A DNA stretch of 64,000 bases, from contig JAKZAP010000093.1 in NCBI GenBank assembly GCA_023053575.1, positions 124,001-188,000 of the forward strand, read 5' to 3'. Source of the stretch: Branchinecta lynchi. Taxonomy: Eukaryota; Arthropoda; Branchiopoda; Anostraca; Branchinectidae. The notes below the pieces were generated by a model, which saw nothing but the letters and a program-made list of their open reading frames with translations, searched no databases and was not told the origin of the DNA. Positions 43,441 through 56,100 of this stretch are shown here, piece after piece; the first letter of the stretch is position 1, and each line of letters opens with the position of its first letter. The position numbers and the translations under genes are program-made.

Positions 43441-43700
43441 TATTATAAAAAGTTAAAGTTTAAGATTTTCTCCAGCTACGCACGAATGTCCACGCAAAGG
43501 ATGCGTGCTCAAAACCTGCACTTCCAGGTTACTCGGGATTCTACTGGCACTTATACCATCTTATACAACTTTTTATTTTTATCGATTCATATATAATTCG
43601 TTATAAAAAGTCAAAGAATAAAGATTTTCACATCTCTCCATTCGTCTCTCATTTGTGTAACTGTGCTTCCGATTCTTCAGATTACACAGACATGATAAGA
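43441..43700. repeat. Diverged fragments related to the 1.06-kb satellite
   Basis: It shares the order CTACGCACGAATGT, CACGCAAAGGATGCGTG hairpin, TATACCATCTTATACA and AAAGATTTTCACATCTC with units in the 53-59 kb array. Confidence 0.75.
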
Positions 43701-43990
43701 CCTCCTTAAAGCACTCCACGCAGTCATTTCATTAAAGCACTCCTCGCAGACATTTTCTTAAAGCACTCCTCGCAGGTATTTCCTTAAAGCACTCCATGCA
43801 GGTATTTCGTTAAAGCACTCTACACAGGTTTCACTCTAAAGCACTCCATACAGGTTTAACCTTAAAGCACTAAAAACGAGAATTTCCTTAAAGCTCTTCA
43901 CACAGGCATCTCCTCGATAAAGTAATCCACACAAATTTCACCTTAAAACACAACAGACAGGTATCTCATTAAATGCTCCACAAAGCCGTG
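43701..43990. repeat. 29-bp minisatellite, about ten diverged units
   Basis: The core CCTTAAAGCACTCCACGCAGGTATTT repeats head to tail with increasing divergence to the right. Confidence 0.88.
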
Positions 43991-44269
43991 AACAATCGTG
44001 CGTAGCTGGGGGACCCGATGTAAAATTTTTAGCGTGCGTAGTAGTATGGTAGTAGTACGAAAAAGTCGCATGTAATACTATGTCAATATCCAGCTTTCGG
44101 AGTTCCGTGTTGGATGGGAAAACGTCGTATGTTATCCGGGATTATCTAATCCGGATGCAAATATTACGCTTAATCTACCGTTAAAATTTCAAGTTGCTCA
44201 GCCTATAACTTTTGACTCTACAGCAAAGCTTTTGCTACGAGGCCGCTGATCTCGAGCACGCATCCTTTG
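43991..44269. other. Unassigned spacer between satellite families
   Basis: No gene. A short palindrome (CCGGGATTATCTAATCCGG) lies at about 44137-44155. Confidence 0.5.
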
Positions 44270-44815
44270 CGTGCTGAAAAAATCTTCAGTCTAGTTGTAA
44301 CTAATCTTTGCGGAATATCACATAAAAAGAAAAATAATAATAATTTCTCTTTAAACTCGACTGTTAGGTTGTTAGCCTAACAACTCAACTGTTGAGTTCC
44401 AACTCAACCTTTCAGTAAAGATTTGCAGTTTAAAGAGTTTAGGAGCTGTCAAGTATTAAATCAACAGTCTAATTATAACTGAAACAGTTGAGTTGTAACT
44501 AATCTTTGCGGAATATGACATAAAAAGAAAAATAATAATATTTTCTCTTTAAACTCAACTGTTAGGTTGTTACCCTAACATTTGTTACCTAACCTGTCTA
44601 GTTGTAACTAATCTTTGCGGAATATCTCTTAAAAACAAAAATAATGATATTTTCTCTTTAAACTCAACTGTTAGGTTGTTAGCCTAGCAACTCAACTATT
44701 GAGTTCCAACTCAACCTTTGAGTAAAGATGTGCAATTCAAATTGTCTAGGATTTGTCAAGTATTAAATGAACAGTCTAATTATAACTGAAACAGTCTATT
44801 TGTAACTAAAGAACA
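44270..44815 (-). repeat. About 200-bp satellite, reverse-oriented copies
   Basis: Roughly two and a half units. Each has CTCAACTGTTAGGTTGTTAGCC and TAACTAATCTTTGCGGAATAT, the reverse complement of the larger array at 47880-49790. Confidence 0.87.
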
Positions 44816-44960
44816 GGATATTTTCTGACATATCTTCAAAAAAGTAGTGTCCCCTCGTTCTTTACTGATATATCTTCAAAAAAGTAGTGTCCCCTCGTTC
44901 TTTTCTGACATATCTTCAAAAAAGGCGTGAGAACCTGTTCGTCACTCTGATTCTTGAAGA
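44816..44960. repeat. 40-bp tandem repeat, three units
   Basis: TATCTTCAAAAAAGTAGTGT recurs at 44831, 44871 and 44911 (last copy diverged). Confidence 0.85.
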
Positions 44961-45324
44961 TAAATCTTCAAATAACGGGAAACGTCTGTACGTTTGTCAG
45001 ACGGTCCCTAGCGACCCTGCTAGGTGTTTAAATTCTTATTAACGAACATTTCTTTGTTTTCTAGCTTGTTTGGGAAGTGGAAAGATTAATTTGTCCCAAT
45101 TTTTGTTTAAACCTTAGCGATAAGAAGAATGGACTACCAGTCATGGAGTGCACGTAGATGTTGAAGTCTTGAAGAATCTTAAAATAAAATAATTCGTTTC
45201 GCCTTGTGCTTTTGGAATTCAGTTGCCAGCTATGTTGGGAATCATCCTAAGGAGTTACAGAATTTTAGAAAATGTATTAGCACGAGAAATGGTAGTTTGA
45301 AAATCACAAGGCGTGCAGATCCCT

Positions 45325-46876
45325 AGATATATGTATTTCTCCCAGCAAGATGGCGACAAATTCAAGAAATTATTTAAATTTTCGTTGCGAGTATTTGCGA
45401 GTATTTTATTTTTTGTGTCCTGGACTTCAGTTTCTATGACCGGTAGGATAGTCAGACCAAGCATTGCCTACGGAACGGTGTATAATTCGCATGGAAATTC
45501 TTACTGGAACACACGTTTTTCGATTTCTAAAAGGTTTCACCCCTTATTTCACCCACAGCAAGCGGTTCAATTAAAAACCTAAGAACTCTCACAAAAATAG
45601 CTTTCTATTCTTTAAACTCGGTAGGATAGTCAGAATAAGCAGTGTCCACAGAACGGTGTATCATTCGCTTGGAAATTCTTACTGGAACACAAGTTTTTAA
45701 TTTTCTAAAAGGATTCCCCCCTGATTTCTCCGACAGCAAACGGTTCAATCTTAAAAAACTAAGAACTTTCTCAAACATAGCTTTCTATTCTTTTAAACTC
45801 GGTAGGAGAGTCAGACCAATCATTGCCTACAGAACGGTGTATAATTCGCTTGGAAATTCTTACTGGAAGACAAGTTTTTCGATTTTTAAAAGGATTCACC
45901 CCTGATTTCACCCACAGCAAGTGGTTCAATTAAAAACCTAAGAACTTTCACAAAAATAGCTTTCTATTCTTTATTTCGGTAGGATAGTCAGAATAAGCAG
46001 TGCCTACAGAACGGTGTATAATTCAGTTCGAAATTCTAGCCCCCCTTATTCCCCACTGATTTCTCCAACAGCAAACGGTTCAATCTTAAAAAACTAAGAA
46101 CTTTCTCAAACATAGCTTTCTATTCTTTAAACTCGGTAGGATAGTGAGACCAAGCATTGCGTACAGAACGATGTATAATTTGCTTGGAAGTTCTTACTGG
46201 AACACAAGTTTTTCGATTTTTAAAAGGTTTCACCCCCTATTTCAGCCACAGCAAGCGGTTCAATTAAAAACCTAAGAACTTTCACAAAAATAGCTTTCTA
46301 TTCTTTAAACTCGGTAGGATAGTCAGATTAAGCAGTGGCCACAGAACGGTGTATAATTCGCTTGGAAATTCTTACTGGAACACAACTTTTTAATTTTTTT
46401 TAAAGGATTCCTGCCTGATTTCTCCAACAGCAAACGGTTGAATCTTAAAAAACTAGGAACTTTCTCAAACACAGCTTTCCATTCTTTAAACTCGGTAGGA
46501 TAGTCTGAACAAGCATTGCCTACAGAACGGTGTATAATTCGCGTGGAGATTCGTACTGGAACACAAGTTTTTCGATTTTTAAAAGGATTCACCCCTTATT
46601 TCACCCACAGCAAGCGGTTCAATTAAAAACCTAAGAACTCTCACAAAAATAGCTTTCTATTCTTTAAACTCGGTAGGATAGTCAGAATAAGCAGTGCCCA
46701 TAGAACGGTGTATAATTCGCTTGGAAATTCTTATTGGAACACAAGTTTTTAATTTTTTTAAAGGAATCCCCCCTGATTTCTCTAACAGCAAACGGTTCAA
46801 TCTTAAAAACTAAGAACTTTCTCAAAAATAGCTTTATATTCTTTAAACTCAGGATAGTCAGAACAAGTATTGCCCT
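45325..46876 (+). repeat. About 180-bp satellite (GGTAGGATAGTCAGA family), eight to nine units
   Basis: GGTAGGATAGTCAGA starts at about 45442, 45620, 45801, 45978, 46136, 46313 and on to 46850. Each unit also has GAACGGTGTATAATTCGC and AACGGTTCAATC. Short ORFs inside are incidental. The same family occurs inverted at 49795 and 59395-60490. Confidence 0.9.
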
Positions 46877-47580
46877 GCGGATTACCTTGGACCTTTAATA
46901 GAAGATTAGGCTTAAAATTGCGCATCTAATGATCTATTCCCGAATAACACTGGATACTTGGATCCCTAGATATATGTATTTCTCCCAGCAAAATGGCGAC
47001 TATTCAAGAAATTATTTATATTTTCGTTGCGAGTAATGCAGCAAACTCAAAATTTGGTTGCGGATTACTTTGGAACTTTAACAGAAGATTAGGCTTAAAA
47101 TTGCGCATCTAATGAGATATTCCCGAATAACATTCGATACTTGGATCGCTAGATATATGTATTTCCCTGGCAAATATGGCAACAAATTCAAGAAATTATT
47201 TAAATTTTCGTTGCGAGTCCATCTGTAGATTCAACAGATGTGAACTGACGACCTTGGAAATTTAACAGAAGATTAGGCTTGAAATTGCGCATCAAATGAG
47301 ATATTGCCGAATAACATTGGATACTTGGATCTCTAGATATATGTATTTCTCCCAGCAAAATTGCGAAAAATTCAAGTAATTATTTAAATTTTCGTTGCGA
47401 GTAATGCAGCAAATTCAAAATTTGGTTGCGGATTACCGTGGAACTTTAGTAGAACATTAGGCTTAAAATTGCGAATCTAATGAGATATTCCCGAATAACA
47501 TACGATACTTGTATTTCCCCGGCAAATATGGCAACAAATTCAAGAAATTATTTAAATTTGTGTTGCGAGTCCAGCTGTCC
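46877..47580 (+). repeat. About 183-bp satellite (GCGGATTACC family), four units
   Basis: GCGGATTAC or its variants start at about 46877, 47060, 47245 and 47428. Units share AGGCTTAAAATTGCGCATC and AATTATTTAAATTTTCGTTG. A related fragment opens the preceding array near 45325. Confidence 0.87.
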
Positions 47581-47960
47581 AACTCAACTGTTAGGTTTTT
47601 AGCCTAACAACTGAACTGTTGAGTTCCAACTCAAGCTTTGAGTAAAGATGTGTCTGTTATCTTCTTTTTTTACACAGTTTTCTCCTGAAAGCACTCAACA
47701 CAGGTATCTCCTTACAGCATCTTACAGAAACACACTATTCGATCTAGCTTTTCGCGCTCTATCTAATCATACTTTCTTTATTTTAAACAGTTACTTTCTT
47801 CAGTCCATCCACCAGCTACGCACGAATGTTCACGCAAAAGATGCCTGATTGGGATGGTTTAAGGAGATAGGGGAGAGTTGGTTATTAAGAAGATAACAGA
47901 CACATCTTTACTCAAAGCTTGAGTTGGAACTCAACAGTTGAGTTGTTAGGCTAAACATCT
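47575..47960. repeat. Inverted junction of the 200-bp satellite
   Basis: 47575-47665 carries the satellite in reverse orientation and 47885-47960 carries it forward, with the AAGATAACAGACACATC segment mirrored. The 220-bp spacer has a TACGCACGAATGTTCACGCAAA block related to the 1.06-kb unit. Confidence 0.8.
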
Positions 47961-49790
47961 CACAGTTGAGTTAAAAAAGAAAATATTGTTATTTTTCTTT
48001 TTATGTCATATTCCGCAAAGATTAGTTACAATTCGACTGTTTCATTTATAATTCGACTGTTGATTTAATACTTGACAGCTCCTAAACTCTTTAAATTGCA
48101 CATCTTTACTCAAAGGTTGAGTTGGAAGTCAACAGTTGAGTTGTTAGGCTAACAACCTAACAGTTGAGTTTAAAGAGAAAAAAATATTATTATTTTTCTT
48201 TTTATGTGATATTCCGCAAAGATTAGTTACAACTAGACTGTTTCAGTTATATTTAGACTGTTCATTTAATACTTGACAACTCCTAGACAATTTAAATTGC
48301 ACATCTTTACTCCAAGGTTGAGTTGGAACTCAACAGTTGAGTTGTTAGAATAACAACCTAACAGTTGAGTTTAAAGATAAATTATTATTATTTTTCTTTT
48401 TATGTGATATTCTGCAAAGATTAGTTACAACTAGACTGTTTCAGTTATAATAAGACTGTTCATTTAATACTTGACAACTCATAGACAATTTAAATTGCAC
48501 ATCTTTACTCAAAGGTTGAGTTGGAAGTCAACAGTTGAGTTGTTAGGCTAACAACCTAACAGTTGAGTTTAAAGAGAAAAAAATATTATTATTTTTCTTT
48601 TTATGTGATATTCCGCAAAGATTAGTTACAACTAGACTGTTTCAGTTATATTTAGACTGTTCATTTAATACTTGACAACTCCTAGACAATTTAAATTGCA
48701 CATCTTTACTCCAAGGTTGAGTTGGAACTCAACAGTTGAGTTGTTAGGCTAACAACCTAACAGTTGAGTTTAAAGAGAAAAACCCATTATTTTTGTTTTT
48801 AGGTGATGTTCCGCAAAGATTAGTTACAACTAGACAGGTAAGGTAACAAATGTTAGGGTAACAACCTAACAGTTGAGTTTAAAGAGAAAATATCATTATT
48901 TTTGTCTTTCGGTGATATTCCGCAAAGATTAGTTACAACTAGACTGTTTCAGTTATAATAAGACTGTTCTTTTAATACTTGACAACTCATAGACAATTTA
49001 AATTGCACATCTTTACTCAAAGGTTGAGTTGGAAGTCAACAGTTGAGTTGTTAGGCTAACAACCTAACAGTTGAGTTTAAAGATAAAATTTTATTATTTT
49101 TCTTTTTATGTCATATTCTGAAAAGATTAGTTACAACTCGACTGTTTCAGTTATAATTATACTGTTGATTTAATACTTGACAGCTCCTAAACTTTTTAAA
49201 TTGCACATCTTTACTCAAAGGTTGAGTTGGAACTCAACAGTTGAGTTGTTAGAATAACAACCTAACAGTTGAGTTTAAAGATAAATTATTATTATTTTTC
49301 TTTTTATGTGATATTCCGCAAAGATTAGTTACAACTAGACTGTTTCAGTTATAATAAGACTGTTCATTTAATACTTGACAACTCATAGACAATTTAAATT
49401 GCACATCTTTACTCAAAGGTTGAGTTGGAAGTCAACAGTTAAAGTTGTTAGGCTAACAACCTAACAGTTGAGTTTAAAGAGAAAATGGTATTATTACTTT
49501 TCTTTTTATGTGATATTCCTATTCCGCAAAGATTAGTTACAACTAGACTGTTTCAGTTATAATAAGACTGTTCATTTAATACTTGACAACTCATAGACAA
49601 TTTAAATTGCACATTTTTACTCAAAGGTTGAGTTGGAAGTCAACAGTTGAGTTGTTAGGCTAACAACCTAACAGTTGAGTTTAAAGAGAAAATATTATTA
49701 TTTTTCTTTTTATGTCATATTCTGAAAAGATTAGTTACAACTCGACTGTTTCAGTTATAATTATACTGTTGATTTAATACTTGTGTGTTA
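47880..49790 (+). repeat. About 200-bp satellite array, nine units
   Basis: CAACAGTTGAGTTG (or close variants) recurs near 47933, 48130, 48331, 48530, 48731, 49039, 49237, 49433 and 49641. One interval is 308 bp because of an extra partial unit. Each unit contains a long palindrome (CAACTGTTGAGTTG / GTTGTTAGGCTAACAACC). Confidence 0.92.
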
Positions 49791-50750
49791 TACACCAGTG
49801 AATTATACACCGTTCTGTAGGCAATGCTAGTGCTGACTATCCTACCGAGTTTTAATAATAGAAAGCTATTTTTTAGAAAGTTCTTAGGTTTTTAATGTTG
49901 AACCACTTGCTGTCGGTGAAATAAGGGGGAAACCTTTTAAAAATACAAAAACTTATGTTCGTTTTACTTTATAGTTTCCGGACTCCCGGTTCCGGGGAAA
50001 GTTGGATTGGGAAAGTGATTATTTGTAAGTTGATCTGGTCGGGTCCCTGATATGCCTGTGAAGTTTCATCGTCCTAGCTTGTGTGGAAGTGCCCAAACTA
50101 GCAAAACGTGGACAAACCGACAGAACGACAGACAGACAGACCGACAGAAATTACGATCGCTATATGGCACTTGAGTATGCTCAAGTGCCATAAAAATCAA
50201 AGAATAAAGATTTTCACATCTCCCCATTCGTGTCTCACTCCTGTAGTTGTGCTTCCGATTGTAGCTACAGAACGAAAACGAACTTTAAAATCTCCCCCGG
50301 GGACACAGATTTTATTCTATCTTCATGAAACTAGGTACACTTGTACAAGTTTTTGCGCTCCATATCCTTTTTAGAATAAAATAATAATAAATACAACTTT
50401 CCCAAGTTTAGCTTTTCTGTGTTTTTGGATGTACAACGGGGAAGTCCCGCAAAACGGCTCTGCGCAGCAAAAAGTAAGGGACAGAAAAAAATGGATTTTT
50501 CCTGAAAAAGATATACCATTCGATAGCTCATGTTATTCCGGATCACCTTACCAAGTTTCACTATTAAAACCCAATTAATAAAAAAAGTTATTAATTTTTT
50601 AACTTTCCCGGTACTGGAAACGATTAAATGGAAAAAGTCGCTGAACCGAGGTTTTTAGTCCGATTCCAGTGAGCTTTGCACAGTCACTACGTCTCAATAA
50701 GATAATAAAATAAAATCTGACGCATAACTCGAAGGTACATTCTGTATAAG
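49791..50750. repeat. Composite block, duplicated at 60340-61260
   Basis: In order: one inverted 180-bp satellite unit, a HINE-like body (GATCTGGTCGGGTCCCTGATA, AAGTTTCATCGTCCTAGC), the GACA run and GGCACTTG hairpin, and part of a 1.06-kb unit. The block at 60340-61260 is the same in order and orientation with few differences. Confidence 0.87.
50100..50193 (-). mobile_element. HINE-like terminus: (GACA)n run and GGCACTTG hairpin
   Basis: A GACAGACAGACAGACCGACAG run precedes ACGATCGCTAT and the hairpin TGGCACTTGAG-TATG-CTCAAGTGCCA (about 50164-50190). A microsatellite next to a terminal hairpin is typical of Helentron-associated (HINE/DINE-1-like) elements; the class is inference. Confidence 0.6.
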
Positions 50751-52020
50751 CCACAGCTAGCGTGCGGGAAAAACAATTTATTTTGCAAGAAAAGTCGTAA
50801 GTGAAACTTTAAGGTACCAGTCGATGCGCTTGGGTCTGTAAAATAATCCCTCGATGTTTCAATATAATTGGCCTAAAAAGTTTGAATTTATTGACAAATC
50901 CGCTAGCCTTCCGGTAAAATCTTATATTTTCGTAATTAAAGGTCGGAAGTGAATCTTTTAAGAACCAGTCGATGCGCAAAGACCAGCATAATACTCCCTC
51001 AAATATGAGTTAAGTGATTCTCTTCTGACTTTTTTTTTGCATTTAAAGGTTTTTCCCGCACGCTAGCTCTGACTCATACAGAATGTTCCTTAGAATTATG
51101 CGTCGGATTTAGCAATAGAATCGAAGTTTATTGACCAATTAAATTGACAATCTGAGGGAGTAAGAGGCTTGTTTTTGCGCACCGAATGGTTCTTGAGAGA
51201 CTCTCTTCCTAGTTTAAAAAAAAGTTTTTTCCCGCACGCTAGCTTGAACTTATGCAGTATGTTCCTTAGAATTATACACCAGATTTAGCAATAGATTCAA
51301 CATTTATTTCCCAATTAAATTGAAAATTTGAGGGACTAATATGCTGGTCTTTGCGCACCAACTGATCTTTGAAAGATTCTCTTCCGCCTTTTTTTTTGCA
51401 AAATAAAGGTTTTTCCCGCAAGCTAGCTTGGACTGAGAATGTTCCTTAGAGTTATACGCCAGATTTAGCAATAGATTCAACGTTTATTTCCCAATTAAAT
51501 TGAAAATTTGAGGGAGTATTATGCTGGTCTTTGCGCACCAACTGGTCTTTAAGTGATTCTCTTCTGACTTTTTCTTTTGCAAAATAAAGGTTTTTCCCGC
51601 ACGCTAGCTGGGACGCATACAGAATTTTCCTTAGAATTATGCGTCGGATTTTTGAGAGATTCTCTTCCGACTTTTTTATGGCACTTGCCTTCCAGCCAAG
51701 TGCCATATACCGATCACATTTCCGTCGGTCGGTCGGTTAGTCCGGTGTTTGCGAGTTCACTTGCGCACCAACTGGTCTTTAAGTGATTCTCTTCTGACTT
51801 TTTCTTTTGCAAAATAAAGGTTTTTCCCGCACGCTAGCTGGGACTCATACAGAATTTTCCTTAGAATTATGCGTCGGATTTTTGAGAGATTCTCTTCCGA
51901 CTTTCTTATGGCACTTGCCTTCCAGCCAAGTGCCATATACCGATCACATTTCCGTCGGTCGGTCGGTTAGTCCGGTGTTTGCGAGTTAGGGTACTTCCAG
52001 ATACGCTAGGACGATGAAAC
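50751..52020. repeat. About 180-bp satellite (CCCGCACGCTAGCT family) with a 230-bp tandem duplication
   Basis: TTTTTCCCGC(A)CGCTAGCT recurs at about 180-bp spacing. 51541-51770 is repeated at 51771-52000, and both copies include a HINE-like hairpin (51681 and 51911). The family returns at 61880-64000. Confidence 0.9.
51678..51740 (+). mobile_element. HINE-like terminus, copy 1 of 2
   Basis: Hairpin TATGGCACTTG...CAAGTGCCATA, then CCGATCACATTTC and a (CGGT)n run. The second copy is 51908-51970. Confidence 0.6.
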
Positions 52021-53117
52021 TTGGCAGGCACCAAACTAACTTGAAAATAGTCACTTGCCCTATCCGATCATCGTGGGGGTGGGGGAAGTTTGTGAATCCG
52101 GAAAATACTGACATTCCATCCCTCCACTGCCCCCAAGATGGCCGGATCGGGGAAGTGATCATTACCAAGTTCTTCTGGTCGGTTTCCTGATATGCATGCC
52201 AACTTTCATTGTCCTAGCTTATGTGGAAGCGTTTCATGAGATTTCCGGTGCCCCTTCCAGCCCCCCCCCCCCAGTTATCGGATCTGGTCCGGATTTAAAG
52301 TTGAGCTTCTGAAGCACTTGTTCTTGACATATGTCAAGTTTCAGGCATATCTGATTACCCGTTCAAAAGTTAGGCATGCTACTACTTTCCGGATTTCCCA
52401 TCCCTCCACTGCCCCCAAGATGGCCGGATCGGGGAAGTGATTATTTCCAAGTTAATCTGGTCGGTTTCCCAACACGCCTGCCAAGTTTTATCGTTCTAGC
52501 TTATGTGGAAGCGTTTCACGAGGTTTTGGGTGCCCCCCTCCAGCCCCCCCCCCCCCTGTTATCGGCAATTGTTTTTGACATATGTCAAGTTTCACACAAT
52601 TCCAATTACCCGTTCTAAAGTTATGAATGTTACTAGTTTCCGGATTTCTTGTTATTCCACCCCCCACCCCCCACTATGGTCCCTTATACGGTCCCTTATA
52701 CGCCTGCCAAGTTTCATCGTCCTAGCTTATGTGGAAGTGCCCAAACTAGCAAAACCGGGACAGACCGACAGACCATCGTTTCCGGATTTCTCATCCCTCC
52801 ACCCCTCCCCCACTATGATCGTATCCGGAATATGATTATATCCAAGTTAATCTGGTCGGTTCCCTGATATTTCTGCCAAGCGTTTCACTAGATTTATTTG
52901 ACTTGGACTGACCATCTTTAAACCGTATCTATTCTCGCATTCGCTTTGTATACATCATAGCTTGGCTCAGTGGTAGAAAACTGGACTGGCAACACAAAGG
53001 TCAAGTTTCACGCGTGTCTGATTACCCTTTCCAAAGTTATGCATGTTAATAGTTTTCGGATTTCCCATCCCTCCACTCCCCCCACTATGATCGGATCCGG
53101 AATATGATTATATCCAG
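52021..53117 (+). repeat. Diverged tandem HINE-like bodies
   Basis: Segments with GGCCGGATCGGGGAAGTGA (52139, 52421) and CTAGCTTATGTGGAAG (about 52214, 52497, 52723) repeat at about 225-285 bp. They include C runs near 52261 and 52545 and a truncated GACAGACC run near 52757. No gene. Confidence 0.75.
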
Positions 53118-56100
53118 CGCTCTATCCAATGATATCTTATTTATTATAAAAAGTTTAAGTTTAAGATTTTCTTAAGTACTTCCCCCAGCGACGCACGGAT
53201 GTTCACGCAAAGGATGCTTGTTCCAGACCTACTCTTCCAGCTTAATCCGGATTCTAATGGCAATTATACCATCTTATACAGCTTTTGATTCTCTATCGAT
53301 TCATATATAATCCGTCATAAAAAATCAAACAATAAAGACTTTCACATCTCCCCATTCGTGGCTCACTTGTGTAGCTGTGCGTCCGATTGTAGCTACCGAA
53401 CGAAAATGAACTTTCAAATCTCCCCCGGGGCCACAGATTTAATTCTATCTTCATGAAACTAGGTCCACTTGTACGACTTTTTGCGCTCTTTCGAACCATA
53501 TCCTTTTTAGAATAAAATAATAATAAATAAAACTTTCCCAAGTTTAGCGGTTTCTGTGTTTTTGGATGTACAGACGGGGAAGTCCCGCAAAAAGGCTCTT
53601 CGCAGCAAAAAGTAAAGGGGCAGAAAAAATAGGATGTTTCTTGAAAACGATACACCATTCGATAGCTCATGTTATTCCGGATCACCTTACCAAGTTTCAC
53701 TATTAAAAGCCAATTAATAAAAAAGTTATTAATTTTCTAATTTGTTTACTTTGCCGGTACCGGAAACGATCAAATGGAAAAAGTCGCTGAACCGAGGTTT
53801 TAAGTCCGATTCCAGTGAGCTTTGCACAGTCACTACATCTCAAGCAGATCTATCGAACGGGGTATTGACTTCTGAGCAAAACCTTAAGATAAAAAATAAT
53901 CCCATGTAAACTGTTTTTTTCACGGCGGCGCCGGCAAGTGAAAATTGTAAAAATCGCTGCTCCGCGATTTCAAGTCCGATTTAAGTGAGGGTTGCGTCAT
54001 TCACTACGTCTCAATGAGTTCTATCCAATGGCATATTTACTTTTATGAAAAACTCAAAAATAAAAAAGTTTTCCATGTAATCGATTTTTTTTTCAACTTT
54101 AACGCTTAAAAAAATATCCAAGAATGTATTGCATCTTAACAAGAAACACATCATTCGTTCTATCTTTTTGCCCTCTATCCAATGATATCTTATGTATTAT
54201 AAAAAGTTTAAGTTTAAGATTTTCTTAAGTACTTCCCCCAGCTACGCACGGATGTTCACGCAAAGGATGCGTGTTCCAGACCTACTCTTCCAGCTTAATC
54301 CGGATTCTAATGGCACTTATACCATCTTATACAGCTTTTGATTCTCTATCGATTCATATATAATCCGTCATAAAAAATCAAAGAGTAAAGACTTTCACAT
54401 CTCCCCATTCGTGGCTCACTTGTGTAGCTGTGCGTCCGATTGTAGCTACCGAACGAAAATGAACTTTCAAATCTCCCCCGGGGACACAGATTTAATTCTA
54501 TCTTCATGAAACTAGGTCCACTTGTACGACTTTTTGCGCTCTTTCGAACCATATCCTTTTTAGAATAAAATAATAATAAATACAACTTTCCCAAGTTTAG
54601 CGGTTTCTGTGTTTTTGGATGTACAGACGGGGAAGTCCCGCAAAAAGGCTCTTCGCAGCAAAATGTAAAGGGGCAGAAAAAATAGGATGTTTCTTGAAAA
54701 CGATATACCATTCGATAGCTCATGTTATTCCGGATCACCTTACCAAGTTTCACTATTAAAAGCCAATTAATAAAAAAGTTATTAATTTTCTAATTTGTTT
54801 ACTTTGCCGGTAGGCTACCGGAAACGATCAAACGGAAAAAGTCGCTGAACCGACGTTTTAAGTCCGATTCCAGTGAGCTTTGCACAGTCACTACATCTCA
54901 AGCAGATCTATCGAACGGGGTATTGACTTCTGAGCAAAACCTTAAGATAAAAAATAATCCCATGTAAACTGTTTTTTTCACGGCGGCGCCGGCAAGTGAA
55001 AATTGTAAAAATCGCTGCTCCGCGATTTCAAGTCCGATTTAAGTGAGGGTTGCGTCATTCACTACGTCTCAATGAGTTCTATCCAATGGCATATTTACTT
55101 TTATGAAAAACTCAAAAATAAAAAAGTTTTCCATGTAATCGATTTTTTTTTCAACTTTAACGCTTAAAAAAATATCCAAGAATGTATTGCATCTTAACAA
55201 GAAACACATCATTCGTTCTATCTTTTTGCCCTCTATCCAATGATATCTTATTTATTATAAAAAGTTTAAGTTTAAGATTTTCTTAAGTACTTCCCCCAGC
55301 TACGCACGGATGTTCACGCAAAGGATGCGTGTTCCAGACCTACTCTTCCAGCTTAATCCGGATTCTAATGGCACTTATACCATCTTATACAGCTTTTGAT
55401 TCTCTATCGATTCATATATAATCCGTCATAAAAAATCAAACAATAAAGACTTTCACATCTCCCCATTCGTGGCTCACTTGTGTAGCTGTGCGTCCGATTG
55501 TAGCTACCGAACGAAAATGAACTTTCAAATCTCCCCCGGGGACACAGATTTAATTCTATCTTCATGAAACTAGGTCCACTTGTACGACTTTTTGCGCTCT
55601 TTCGAACCATATCCTTTTTAGAATAAAATAATAATAAATACAACTTTCCCGAGTTTAGCGGTTTCTGTGTTTTTGGATGTACAGACGGGGAAGTCCCGCA
55701 AAAAGGCTCTTCGCAGCAAAATGTAAAGGGGCAGAAAAAATAGGATGTTTCTTGAAAACGATATACCATTCCATAGCTCATGTTATTCCGGATCACCTTA
55801 CCAAGTTTCACTATTAAAAGCCAAGTAATAAAAAAGTTATTAATTTTCTAATTTGTTTACTTTGCCGGTAGGCTACCGGAAACGATCAAACGGAAAAAGT
55901 CGCTGAACCGACGTTTTAAGTCTGATTCCAGTGAGCTTTGCACAGTCACTACGTCTCAATAAGATCTATCGAACGGGGTATTGACTTCTGAGAAAAACTT
56001 TAAGATAAAAAAAAATCCCATATAAACTTTTTTTTTTAACGGCGGATCGCCGGCAAGTGAAAATTGTAAAAATCGCTGCTCCGCGATTTCAAGTCCGATT

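Noticed and set aside
43701..49790. CRISPR-like array from regular short repeats
   Set aside because: Units are head-to-tail diverged satellites without unique spacers, in an animal genome context.
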